64,000 nt of DNA from Cutaneotrichosporon cavernicola (taxonomy: Eukaryota; Basidiomycota; Tremellomycetes; Trichosporonales; Trichosporonaceae). Numbering within the stretch: the first letter of the stretch is position 1; every line of letters starts with the position of its first letter. Below the pieces are notes generated by a model. It ran no database searches. It was not told the origin of the DNA and saw only the letters and a list, made by a program, of their open reading frames with translations. The stretch is from NCBI RefSeq assembly GCF_030864355.1, contig NC_083394.1, positions 1,178,001 through 1,242,000 of the forward strand, given 5' to 3'. Shown piece after piece: positions 9,584 through 20,857 of the stretch. Made by a program: the position numbers and the translations under genes.

Positions 9584-11373
9584 CTACTTGCGCTTGCGCC
9601 CGTTGTGTAAGTTTAACATGTGCTGTGCAGAGTCGTCGTCGATCTTTGGGAAGAGAGGAGGGGCACCCTTAAACGCCTTAATCCCCTCCCCTACACGCGA
9701 TACAATCACGTCCACGTCCGGCGTCACGACTGCATTCTGCCATGTCCGTTTCTCGGGGGGAACCGAGATACGGTCAAGAAGCTCGACGCTCTTACTCGGC
9801 AGGATGGGGGAGGTGAGGATACCTGCCAGTCTCAGGCCCTCGTACGCGTAAACCACCGCTGCCGTTCCGTCGCCTCGCCACGGCGCCGACTCGGTGAAGA
9901 ACTTGTTCACTTCGCCGAGCATGCTCAGTACTGCCTCGCACGCTGCGGAAATGTTGCACTCCTCGAAGTGGGCCTCGACTTGGTCTCGCAGCCCACCGAG
10001 GGCCGCATCCAAGTGAGGCACGCTCTTGAAAGAGGAAACGTTGGCCAGAACCTTGGGCGAGGAGAGGCGCGAGACGAGGTTGCCAAGCTGGTCCTGTAGG
10101 CGGCCGTAGCTTGCCTCGAGCTCAGATTCCGAGTAGTCGCTGTCGCGCGGAAGAGAACCGCCCGCACGCATGAGGTACCATCGCACACCATCTGCCCCAA
10201 ACTTGTCCATTGCCGCGAGGGGGTCGGCGACGTTACCCCTGCTCTTGGACATCTTGGCCTTGTGCATCGTCCAGTGTGCGTGGGCACGTACGCGCTTCGG
10301 CATGGCCTCGCCCGCTGCAGCCAGCAAAGCGGGCCAGTGGAACGCGTGGAAGCTGGCATCAGCTCCTAAACATGCCGGAGCTGCTCACCGGATGATGTCC
10401 TGCCCCACGACGTGCATGTCGGCCGGCCACGCGTCGTGGGCATTCGGGTATCCCGCGACGGTGAGGTAGTTGATGAGTGCGTCGACCCAGACATAGATCG
10501 TCTGGGACTCGTCACCCGGAACAGGAACGCCCCACTTGACGCGGCTCGACGGGCGGGAGATGGACAGTTCGCCTGCCGCCTCAACCTCCTTCATGATCGC
10601 GGTGTGGTAGTGTGCAGGTGTCACAGCTGCTGTCAGCTAGCTCCATAATAGGGAAGCTCACACTCTGGGTTGGCCAACCACGCCTCAAGCTGGGGCTTGT
10701 ACGCGTCGAGGCGGAACTTCCAGTTCTCCTCCGTCTCCCAAGTAACTTCGTTCCCCGTCTCAGTCGCGATCATGACCCCATCCCGCTCCTCCACTTGCTT
10801 GGCGCTGAAGAAGCTCTCGTCTGAAACAGAGTACCATCCCTCATGTGTTCCCTTGTAGATGTTTCCGCTCGCGACGAGTTTGGCCCAGAACGCCTCGACT
10901 GCAGCGTAATGCCGTTCTTCAGAGGTACGGATAAAGTCGGTGTGGCTGATATTCGCGCGTAACGAGAGGTCACGGAACCGCTGGGACACGTCGTCGCAGA
11001 ACGCCTGTTCCGAGGTCCCGGCCTTGGCTGCGGCCTGCTGGATCTTGAGACCGTGCTCGTCCGTTCCGGTGCTAAATACAACCTGTCGGTCGGGGTGCCG
11101 GAGGCGCGAGAAGCGGGCAAACACGTCCGTCAGCACAACGGTGTGCAAGTGCCCGATGTGGGGGGACGCGTTGACGTAGAAGATCGGCGTGGTCACGTAG
11201 AACGGCTTGGCCATCTCGGACGCAGGCGGGGAGAAGAAGGAGGGTAGTGTGCCTGTCTCCGTTGCTTGTGGCTGCGAGGAGTTGAAGCGCAGGCCGAGAG
11301 AGCGCGCGCGCACCATACCACCCAAGCCTAAGGGCCGGTATGTCGCCAGACGTGGCAACAGGATCCTCCGCAT
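9584..11373 (-). CDS. MSM1: Methionyl-tRNA synthetase, mitochondrial
   Basis: Three exons, 11373-10662, 10626-10389 and 10352-9584, encode 572 residues; both introns are 35-36 nt. The class I signatures are intact: HIGH at about residues 72-75 (ASPHIGHLHTVV) and KMSKS at about 350-354. The short length, the absence of the zinc-knuckle insert seen in many cytosolic enzymes, and the Arg-rich N-terminus (MRRILLPRLATYRPLG, then RARSLGLRFNSS) point to the mitochondrial enzyme, which charges mitochondrial tRNA-Met. The C-terminal part is the anticodon-binding helical domain. The gene ends 16 bp from the convergent PTRHD1-like gene, so their 3' UTRs must overlap. Confidence 0.95.
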
Positions 11374-11482
11374 GCTGTCAAGTCCTTGTCGTTGGTATCT
11401 GTGATCTTGGTATCGTTATTCGTCAGTCATGTATAGCCAACTGGAAAGTGGAGGAGTCGAAAGTGGAGGTAGACTCAAACTC

Positions 11483-11488
11483 ACGTGA
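11483..11488. promoter_or_regulatory. CACGTG motif upstream of folylpolyglutamate synthase
   Basis: A TCACGTGA palindrome lies 36 bp before the FPGS start and about 110 bp upstream of the divergent MetRS start. It matches the fungal Cbf1/bHLH core site. Methionine and folate metabolism are classical Cbf1-linked functions in yeasts, but regulation here is inference. Confidence 0.4.
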
Positions 11489-11523
11489 CTGACTGAAAGT
11501 TGAATTAGTATGTCGGGTGACGC

Positions 11524-13181
11524 ATGGACCAACTTCGGCAAGCAAGAATAACACACCCCGTTTCCAGACGCTACAACCTTAGACACCACATGCTCCCCAC
11601 GCTCGTCAGAATGGCCCGCGCAAGAACCTACTCGGTGAGTCTAACTCCATGCAGTACTAACAAGAAGGAGGCGATCCGACTGCTCAACACGTGCCAGTCG
11701 AATGCCGCCACGTGATTACTTGACTAGTTGGTCTTCCGAGCTGACAATAGGATCGAGGCGATCCGCAAGTCGGGCGGCCGCCTCAACGAGTGGGGTATCA
11801 AGGAGATGCTCGACTACCTCCGTCGTATCGGGTACGCGCCGGACGATCTGAACAAGCTCAATGTCGTGCACATCACCGGCACCAAGGGAAAAGGCTCGAC
11901 TTCGGCGTTTACGGAGCGTATCTTGCGCTCTCAGATTGGAGGCAAGGTCGGCTTATACACCTCGCCCCATTTATGTGCTGTGCGCGAGCGTATTCGCGTC
12001 AATGGCGAGCCTCTCAGCGAAGACGACTTTGCAAAGTACTTCTTTGAGGTGTGGGAGCGCCTCGAGGCTGATCCCAAGGTGAGCAGCTTGCAGACAAGAC
12101 GGTACTAACCCAGACCTTAACCGACCATACCCCCGTCTTCCCGATCTACTTTAGGCTTCTGACCCTCCTTGCCTTCCACGCTTTCCTGTCCATGGGCGTC
12201 GACGCGACTGTCCTCGAAGTGGGCATTGGCGGCACATACGACAGCACGAACATTGTCCCCCGCCCCGTCGTTACGGGCGTCTCGGCGCTCGGACTCGACC
12301 ACACTGCCGTGTTGGGAAACACGATCGAGGAGATTGCAACCAACAAGGGCGGTATCTACAAGGCCGGCGTTCCTGCCTTGAGCGTGCCGCAGGAGCAGGC
12401 TGCGGGTCTGGCCGTCCTGCGCGCATGTGCCGAAAAGGTGGGCGCGCCATTCGAGATTGTTCCCCCACTTCCGGCCAGCGTCTCCCTCGGCCTGCGCGGC
12501 GAGCATCAGCGCGTTAATGCCTCTCTTGCTGTCGGGCTGGCGAAGCGTTTCCTCCAGGCCACGGGCCGGAGCGTGGACGGCACCGACTTTCCCGAGGCGT
12601 TCAAGGCGCCTCTAGCGGCTACGCGCTGGCCTGGTCGTTGCCAGGCTGCCAAAGACGACAAGGACAGCAACATTACCTGGCTCCTGGACGGTGCGCACAC
12701 TGTCGAGAGCCTGCGCTCTTGTGGCGAGTGGGCATGGGCCGAGGAGGCGACTAAGCCTACAGCACTCATCTTCAACACGTCGGGAGGGCGCCAGAGCGAG
12801 ATCCTCCTCGCTGCGCTGCTTGACGCCGGTGCCGGTGCTGCGGGAACGGATCGTGCCACCCTCGGGGCGGGATTCACAGACGTCATCTTCTGCACCAACG
12901 TCACGTACACCGACGGTCACTTTAAGGGCGACCTCACGGCCGCCGCGATTGACCCCAACGACCTAGCTGCGCTCGCCACCCAGCGTGCCCTCGCGGACGC
13001 TTGGACAAAGTTGGTCCCCGGTTTCAGCGGCAAGGTGCACGTCGTGCCCAGCATCGAGCACGCCGTCAACATTGTCCATGAGGAGGAGGGCCCACGCTCC
13101 GTGCTTGTGGCTGGCTCGCTCCACCTCGTCGGAGGCGTCATGGAGGTTGCGGGCCTGCAGAACGCGCTCTCGATGGAGTAA
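11524..13181 (+). CDS. MET7: Folylpolyglutamate synthase
   Basis: Exons 11524-11634, 11665-11711, 11751-12078 and 12114-13181 give 517 residues. Introns are 30, 39 and 35 nt. The glycine-rich P-loop VVHITGTKGKGST (about residues 91-103) is the FPGS/Mur-ligase ATP site. Further family segments are YTSPHLCAVRERIRVNG, then LEVGIGGTYDSTNIV and LGLDHTAVLGNTIEEIA, and in the C-terminal domain TWLLDGAHTVES. The enzyme adds glutamates to tetrahydrofolates in cytosol and mitochondria. A possible leader is the basic first 37 residues (several Arg, RTYS before the first intron). It is divergent from the mitochondrial MetRS gene with 150 bp between start codons; both proteins support mitochondrial initiator-tRNA and one-carbon needs. 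Confidence 0.95.
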
Positions 13182-13332
13182 AAAATAACAATAACTTTTA
13201 AAAGTCTTATAGGTTTGTAGTACATCGATCTCAACATCTAATGCATCGTTGGTTGCCCTGGAGATGGCGCACCGATGCATATGCCAGGCAACCGATGCGA
13301 ATGCTCGTGCTATGTCACTGCCTGTCAACACT

Positions 13333-14371
13333 CTACTCGTCGTCCGACGACTCGTCGTCGTCGCCAGCGACGTCCATGTTGGCCTGCTCGAACTGCTCCA
13401 TGAGCGCCTTGAGCTCGGCATCCTCAGTCTCGGAGACAACCTTGGGTGCCATCTTGATGGTGATGTCACCCTTCTCCTCGGTGATAGTGTTCCCGATCGC
13501 CTCGACAGCCTTCTCCATGATCTCAATAGCGGCCGTCTTGTCCGTGCTCGTCGTCGACATGACGTACAGTGGCGGCGCGACAAGGCGGACCTTGATGGGC
13601 ACCTCCTCGGTGGAGCACGCCTCGCCGGCACGGAGCGCCTTGCGGATCGCCTCAATACCGCTGTACGCAAAGCACTTGACCTCAATGTCGGCGCGCACCT
13701 TGACAGGCTTGGGCGTCAGGCGGCGGGCAATGTTGTGCTTGAGCTCAACGAGCGTCTCCTCGTCAATGCCGAGCTCGCCGAACACGGCGTCCGGCTCCTG
13801 GATCGAGAGCTTGAATGCCTCGTACGAGTGGCCGTACTTGCGGTGAAGGGGCCAGGCAATCTGCTCGTACAGCGACTCGGCGGAGACGCCGCGGCGCTTG
13901 GCGACCTGTGTGATGATCGAGTCGACCACCTTGCCCTTCTCGTACTGCTCCTCGCACTTGACGACCTCCTCGGCAGACACTCGGCGCTTGGACAGGTCAA
14001 TGTAGCCTGGGAATCAGTACGTAGCCATTTGCTACCCGCTTGCGAAGAAACGCACCCTTGTCGGGGTCAACACGCATGACAACGACAACCTCGTTACGCC
14101 CGACACGAATGTGCTTCTGCACGGAACGGATTCGCCGACGCGACAGCTCGGAAAGCAGGACCATTCCCTCAACGCCGTCGTACTCGAGCTGCGAGTCAGT
14201 CTGTGCATGCGCCTGCTAGCGCCGTCAATATTACGCACGAGCTTGACGTAGGCGCCCATGTCCTCGATGGACTGAACCTGGACCATGACGAGCTGGTCAA
14301 CCTGACAGGTTAGCATTGTATACGAGCCCAGAATGTACCTCGGGGTATTTGTTCTCGTAGAAGCGCGGCAT
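13333..14371 (-). CDS. SUI2: Translation initiation factor eIF2, alpha subunit
   Basis: Exons 14371-14339, 14301-14239, 14188-14056 and 14006-13333 encode 300 residues. The N-terminal S1/OB domain reads [32 protein letters not shown] and [12 protein letters not shown]. The Ser in SELSRRR (residue 48 counting Met) is the site phosphorylated by Gcn2-type kinases (Ser51 in the classical numbering). [11 protein letters not shown] and the C-terminal [18 protein letters not shown] follow family order, and the protein ends with an acidic DDDESSDDE tail. It forms the GTP-dependent ternary complex with initiator Met-tRNA. The first exon is just 33 nt, which is why ATG-scanning misses it. The gene is divergent from enoyl-CoA hydratase. 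Confidence 0.97.
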
Positions 14372-15099
14372 GATGGGTAGCGGTGCGGGGGGAGATGGGG
14401 GGAGGAAGGTGCGCGAAGTTGTTGCTAATGAGTCGGTGATGGACTCTGTGGACGCGCGGGGTTTTAATATGAGCTCTGTTGTGAGAGCTTGTCGGGTCCA
14501 AGTTTTGTTGACTGATTGAGACTAATAGGTTGAGTGTGTGTTTTGGTTGTATGAGAGTAACCGAGTCTGTCGTTGAGACAATCAAGTTGTAGCTAGCTCT
14601 GGTGGTGGTTGTGGTCAGCGAGCACCAAGCTTGAGATGGTGGAGGCGCGAGTCGAAATCCAACACGCCACCTCGGCGCTATGAATAAAAGTCCGAGAACC
14701 CAGAAGAGCCACGTGGGATTGATAGCCACGTGAATGAACGTATTAACGAACCCCTGTTAGAACCCCTGTTATGGTCGGCTGTGAGTATCGTGGTCCGCGC
14801 CGAGAATGATCCAACTTGTACAAACTAACCACGTTCCTCGTGGTTCGGCCAGATTACTTAGGCGAAGTGACCAAAAGTCACCCCAGGGTGAACCGGTTCC
14901 CCGGCTTCTTGTTCGCCAGTTACAGCGCTTACAGCGCGCCGAGCGAGATTACCACTAGTTTCCCCCCGGTCAACCCCCCCTTCCCCCCCCTTGACCATGA
15001 CGGGGCGGACCTTCACACCCAGGCTATAAAGCCTACCCCTGTCATCACTTCTCACTTCTCCATTGCTCCACTCTTCACCAAAAGGAAACGATAGCAACC
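14372..15099. promoter_or_regulatory. Divergent promoter between eIF2-alpha and enoyl-CoA hydratase
   Basis: This 728-bp interval has no supportable gene. CACGTG sits at 14710-14715 and 14727-14732, 17 bp apart. A TATAAA box lies at 15025-15030, 70 bp before the hydratase ATG, within GGCTATAAAGCC. Two AACCCCTGTTA repeats occur near 14750-14770. C-runs precede the TATA box. Confidence 0.5.
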
Positions 15100-16017
15100 A
15101 TGTTCACTGCCCTCCGCCCCGCCGCTCGCTCGACCATGCGCCAGTACGCGCGCTCCATGTCGACCGCCGCCGAGCCCCTCGTCCTCGCCTCGCGCTCCGA
15201 GTCGGGCAAGGTTGCCATCCTCCAGCTCAACCGCCCCAAGGCCCTCAACGCTCTTTCGTCGCCCCTCTTTGACACCCTTAACGCCGAGATGGAGAAGGCT
15301 GACAACGACCCGTCGGTCCGCGCCATTGTCCTCACTGGCGGTGACAAGGTCTTCGCTGCCGGTGCCGACATCAAGGAGATGAAGGACAAGGAGTTCTCGG
15401 ACGCCTACAAGAACAACTTCCTCGGCACCTGGGGCAAGGTTGCTTCGATCCGCAAGCCCATTGTCGGCGCCGTTGCCGGCTACGCCGTGAGTACCTTTTT
15501 TCCTTTCTGTCTCCGTGTTCCTGTTGCCTGTTCCCACGTCGGTAGCTAATGTTAGCTTGGCGGTGGCTGCGAGCTCTCGATGATGGCCGATGTCCTCATC
15601 TGCTCGGAGAAGGCCACCTTTGGTCAGCCCGAGATCACCCTCGGCATCATCCCCGGCGGTGGTGGCACCCAGCGCCTCAGCCGCCTCATTGGCAAGAACC
15701 GCTCGATGGACGTCTGCCTTTCGAACCGCTTCATTTCGGGCAAGGAGGCCGGCGAGTGGGGCCTCGTTTCCCGCGTCATCCCCGCCGACCAGTCGGTTAC
15801 CGCCGAGGCCGTCAAGATCGCCGACAAGATTGCCTCGTTCGGTGTCGTCGCCGCCCAGGCCGTCAAGGAGACTGTCAACGCTTCGCAGGAGCTTCCTCTT
15901 GAGCAGGGCCTCCGCTTCGAGCGCCGCATCTTCCAGGCTCTCTTTGCCACGGCCGACCAGAAGGAGGGCATGTCTGCTTTCGCTGAGAAGCGCAAGCCCA
16001 CCTGGACCGACAACTAA
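15100..16017 (+). CDS. Enoyl-CoA hydratase, mitochondrial
   Basis: Two exons, 15100-15486 and 15556-16017, encode 282 residues. An N-terminal leader rich in Arg/Ser/Ala without acidic residues (MFTALRPAARSTMRQYARSM) precedes the crotonase fold and fits mitochondrial import. Family landmarks are LNRPKALNALS, the oxyanion-loop segment FAAGADIKEM, GGGCELSMMAD and FGQPEITLGIIPGGGGTQRL. The two catalytic Glu residues expected of an active hydratase (in GGGCEL and GQPE) are both present. The enzyme hydrates 2-enoyl-CoA in fatty-acid and branched-chain oxidation. Codon usage is strongly biased to C-ending codons, suggesting high expression. A TATA box lies 70 bp upstream. Confidence 0.95.
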
Positions 16018-16924
16018 ATGGGGATAGCAGTCGGAAGCACAATGATGCATGTAGCATTGCACTAGATGAGTGGGAGTTAGGGGGAGGTGTGGGTGACTGA
16101 TGTTGACGGCCTCAGTAGCTTGAGAGGTTGTCTATAGCTCTATAACGGACTGATGAATGTTGAAGTGTGTAGACAAGGCCAGGGCCAGGAATTTCAATGG
16201 GAGGGAGGGGAGGGAGGAATGCACCGTTGATGCTCCATTGTGGCCCCTCACATTGTCATGATATTTTGACCTAACTGTACTGTCCCTCTCCACACTCCAT
16301 CTCCATATCCAGGTAACCAGATCTTGAGGCGTTGAGGTTTCTGATTATCAAGCAGAGCAGAGGGTTGAATGGATCTGGGGATCTGGAGAAGCACGGCCCA
16401 AGGGAGGTGCGAGAGCAAGAGAGCAATTGAGCAATTGAGCGAGAGCAATGGTTGAACTGGTTGAACGCACAGGGTCACCTAACACTAAAAGGACTCGACT
16501 ACAACTATACCACTGTACCACCAGCCACCCCCCTGTCATTCCCCATCCTTCATCATCTTTTCTAATCTACGCTCATCATCATATCCTAAACATCTGACGC
16601 ATCAAATGATCTTCCCTACAAACACTTGGATGCAAAACACTCAAACATCAAGGCTAAGATTCATACCGCCGCCCAGACTCACTTCCATTTATTGTCCTGC
16701 TCACTGACACGGCGCCATCATTGTCCTTTCCTGATCTCAGGCCCAGGCGAATAGACAAAGCCATCCCGCACCCCCAACCTTGCTCTGGCAGGTGCTCGTC
16801 CACGCTCTATTCACGCTTGACGCCCAAACGCCACCCGTGCGATAAGCAGCCTCCCACCTCATTGCTCCTTGCTCTTGCTCCCTAGCTCTGCTCGCTGCCC
16901 CTCGCACAGATTCCAAGTCGTATA
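16018..16924. other. Intergenic region
   Basis: About 0.9 kb without a gene I can support. It holds the 3' UTR of enoyl-CoA hydratase and the pyrimidine-rich promoter of the next plus-strand gene. A short repeated GAGCAATTGAGC motif occurs at 16418-16450. Confidence 0.5.
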
Positions 16925-19496
16925 ATGAGGCACCGGCGAACCAACGCCCATGTAAACATCTCGCATCCAACTCTGCGCTCGACGTTTACCATGTCCAGCA
17001 GCAGAACGCTTCTCCAAGCGAGCCCACCACTACCAACTGCGCCAATGTTCAACATAGCCGCAATGAGAAGACTCGAGGGTCACGGCATGCCAGTGAGTTT
17101 AGGAAGGGGGTGTTTGAGAACAGAGGGTCGCTTACACCAACCAGTACGCACGCCCCGATGTCTTCTTCTCTGCACCCGCAGTAGACGAGTCTCCCACAAT
17201 CAAGCGATACCGTGAACCACGTATTCTCGCTCCGGTACACCGCTCTCGAGCGTCGCCGAGACGCAGAAAATGCTCGGTGACGCCGACAGCGTCGCCACAG
17301 ACATACAAGACGCGGGGATCACAGGGCGTCGAGCGAGCTCTGGAGGATCTAATGCAGGGCCTCAAGGTCGCTGCTGCGCCGAGGGTGGAGCCGCCGAGCG
17401 CGTGGAGCGAGAGCGAGAGAGAGAGAGAGAGCTGGAGAGACGGCGACGGAGGGTGGTTTGCGCGCTCCAAGAATCCGGCCGAGCCTCGGCGCTCAGGCTC
17501 CATCCGTCACCTTGCGGCGAGCCTACGTTCCAAGAGCTCACTCTCCCTACGTAGCAAGCCGCGGGGCCCTCCGGCCGAGTTTGGGCCCCTACCCTCTGCC
17601 AATTCTTCTACATGGTCGTTCGGTTCGCGTCCCGCCACACCCTCAATGGCCCCCCTGCCAACATACAGCCAGGTTCCGGGACCCCAGGCGAAGGGTTTCA
17701 AACTCGGCTTCATTCAGCGGTTGAAACGCAGCCGGTGAGTTTAAGTTTCTCCGCTCTCCGTCCGGTCCGGCACGAGAAGCCCCGTGCTGATATCAGCGGC
17801 CCCATACCCGAAGTATTCATGGCCAACCACATTCCACAGACCCAGGAAGCAACGACAAACCCAACCTCGTTTTCCACAGACGTCTCGCACGCGCCACGCC
17901 CTTCATCTCCATCCTCACGCACCTCGCACCAGACTTTGAGACGCAAGGGGACTTTGCGTCCGGAGCGTCCGGAGACAACCGCTACCCCCGTGTCCAACCA
18001 CGTTGTCAACAATGGAAGCTTGTCGCGTCCCCTGTACGCCGCTGACGCGCGGACAATGCCCACGCAAACATTTGGGCCAAGGACGCCTACCAGTATGCGA
18101 AGTGTACCCGGAGGACAGCTGGGTCAGTCGAAAATGACATCAATCCCTGCCGCCACCGGCCCTACCTTGGCAGTGAACAAAGGCACCGCCGGCTCATTTA
18201 CGCGACCCACGTCGGACGACCGTCGGTCGGCAGGTTTTATCATGACGCGGTCTGCAGAGCACGCACAAGTCATATCCCAGTCAAACGAGCCCATAACCCC
18301 CACAAAGCGCTCATCGTCACTCTCCGCCTCGAGTCTAAAGAAGCGCTCATTAGCTCTCCTCCCCAAGTCGCCCATCTCCCCCAAGTCACCCAAGTCGCCC
18401 AAGTCACCAACGTCCCCGAGCCACAGCTTTCCCACCTTCGGCCTCTCACCTACCTTCCCAAGCTTCACTCTCCCACTCCGGCGGCGCAGTAAGCTCCCGC
18501 CTCTCAGCATAAGCACCAGCGACATGCTGCACACTGGGCCCTCGGCCTCGCCGCACCTCTCGCCCATGATGCCGTGCAACCGGCCTCTCTCCAAAGCTGA
18601 GGCGATCCTCGGTGTCCGCCTTGACTCATTTTCGCTCGACGGCCGCGTCTCACCCAACTTATCCGGTGACTCGTCAGACGACGAGGTAGTCTCTTTCACC
18701 ACTCCCAAGGGAGCCCGGCGCTCCGCCCTCTCCGTGGCGAGCATGAATCCCTCTCCCTCCCGCCCGGCCTCCCCAAGCCGATGGCTCACTTACCAACACA
18801 AGGCGCGAACCCCCGACCTCTCGTTCGAGTCACTCTCAGAGCTCTCCGAGGCCGCCACGGCTCACCCCGCAACCCCGCCCCACACCCCCCACCCCGAACT
18901 CACCGCGCGCGCGACGCGAGCGGCAGTAATCGCGGCGGCGGCGGACCCTTTGAAGCCCAGGCGGTTGCTGCACAACCTCAGTGCGCGTCGGAAGAGCCGC
19001 TCCCGCGTACCCCCCCGGGAAGAGGAGTGGGCGCCGCCCGTACCCCCTCTCCCTGTCGAGTATGGCGGATCACCAGCCGTCTCGCCCGACTTGGATATCA
19101 GCATCCCGATCGCCCCCCGCCCACTCGCTGTATCGCTCCTCGATCTATTCCCCAGCGAGCGGATTAAACGACGTCATCACCCGCAACTTCCGGCAAGTGA
19201 ACACGCTCCCCACTCCTCCGCCGCCACGACGCCGGCCACAGAGCACCCAGATCGCTGCGCCTGCACCGGTCCCGATCGCGCCGGAAGCTCGTCTCCCACC
19301 TCATTCGGAAAGGTCGCCCTGGCCTCCAAAGTGGGAAGACGAGTTCAACCCCGATGCAGAGGTTGCACTGGCACCCCTCATGCCCTCGAATGCGAGCGTA
19401 CACACTTTCGGGACTAGTGCCGCATCGTACCGCTCCCGAGCGAGTAATGCGAGCTCGTTCTTCGACTTTAACAGGATGGACGTGGACGACGAGTAG
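16925..19496 (+). CDS. Ser/Pro-rich protein of unknown function, with a frame switch near its 3' end
   Basis: Exons 16925-17092 (or from ATG 16991), 17145-17734 and 17797 onward join in phase. I do not recognise the family. The protein is basic, Ser/Pro-rich and likely disordered. It has a repetitive SPKSPKSPKSPTSPSH stretch and many SP/TP sites typical of kinase targets. The frame open from 17797 reads well to about 19120 (EEEWAPPVPPLPVEYGG) and then becomes unconvincing. A second frame takes over with SSIYSPASGLNDVITRNF and ends WPPKWEDEFNPDAEV to FNRMDVDDE at 19496. The switch needs one base skipped, or an unusual 70-nt intron ending CACCAG at about 19077. Real coding is likely; the exact 3' structure is not settled. 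Confidence 0.6.
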
Positions 19497-20857
19497 AAGT
19501 AGACTATGTATTGTAGCAATAGGTATTTATTGGATGGATGTGTATCTGATCAAGTGGATCTTATTGATGAAGCAAAGTCCTAGCTGCTGCCAACTGGGTC
19601 GTCGCAAGCCTTATACTTAGGCTGGCAATGCTAAGGATGTTGCGTTGTATTGGAGGGTGCATTGAAGTTGGTGGAGAGGGACGGGGCTTTGCTGTCGCCG
19701 ACATGTACGACGTGCAGCCCAGGTTGATGAGCAAGGTAGAATTGATGGTGAGCGGCGTCCAAGTATAGTGGACTACCTCCACCGCTTTGTGCCTGGGTTT
19801 GGGGGTTCCCAGTGGAGCAGAGGCTGTGTCGATCTTTGGAAGCGTAAGTGGCGCAGAAGGCAAAACTCGGATACTGCGGACTGCGGTGGCGGTCTTGGAG
19901 CCATTCCTTTCACTTTATCCCACATCCTCAAAGCGAGCGTCATAAAAGCAGAACAAGTCGCGTGCAATTGGCATGTCGTGATCGTGATAATGATAACGAG
20001 CATGTGCTTGTATCAAGCGTACGGTAACAACTACGTTTGACCAGGACCCGAACACCGAGCCCAGTTATGCATATGTTGCTCTGACAACAGTACTCTGACT
20101 GCTGTGCGCATGAACCGCCGTCAGTTGAACTGCCGTTAGTTGTCAGCTGTCAGCTGTCAACTTTTGACTCTGAAGATCTCGGAGGATGGAGCCGAACAGC
20201 AAAAGTCATACGAGGGTTGAGGCACAGTGCCTTGTTGCTTGCATGTTTCACAACCCATCAAGTCCAGTGGTAAACACACGAGACCACGAAACGCCGCCCT
20301 GTCATCGCATGTTACACTCAACTACGTGTATCCGTAAAGCTCGGGGGTGGCATTGAGCCCACATCCAATGGATTGAATCACTGCTTGTTCATGCTTGCTT
20401 CTAGTAGTTGTGGCTAGTTGTGGCTTGTTAGGGGTGGTTGGCGCAGTTGAGTGTCAGCTGCTAAATGCTAGGGAAATTTATGCCAAGCATTTCGGGGGGG
20501 GGGGGGGGGGGGGGGGAAAGTGCAGAAACGTCACTTTTGAGGTGGAGAGGAGAGAATGGGGCGGTGTAGCATATAATCGTCCTTGTCGCCGCCGGACATT
20601 ATCTCTGTACTTGATCAACTTTATCTCAATCTCTCATCTCTCCCTCTTCATCTACACGCTTTTTGACATTGCTTCTCCCTAAGATCGGGGAAAGGACGAC
20701 CGTCGTTCAGCGCAAGGCACACTTGACAACACAGCCTACGCCAGCCCGCTTTCAGCCTCCACTCCCACCCCCACTTGGTCACCTGCGCATCCTCAGCATC
20801 TCCATTCTCATCCGCATCTAATACAATTCATTCTTCCCTACCCTTCCATCACTCACA
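19497..20857. other. Intergenic region with 23-bp poly-G tract
   Basis: About 1.36 kb without a supportable gene; the open frames here start from non-ATG codons or lack coding character. A run of 23 G lies at 20494-20516. A TATA-like GCATATAATC lies at about 20570, followed by a CT-rich stretch up to the ADAM start. CAGCTGTCAGCTGTCA repeats occur near 20140-20160. Confidence 0.5.
20494..20516. repeat. Homopolymer tract, 23 G
   Basis: An uninterrupted G run directly seen in the sequence, 342 bp upstream of the ADAM protease start. Its true length may be uncertain because homopolymers are error-prone in sequencing. Confidence 0.9.

Noticed and set aside
19561..20040. Open frames on both strands in the gap before the ADAM gene
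   Set aside because: The minus frame starts from TTG and neither has family character or splice context.
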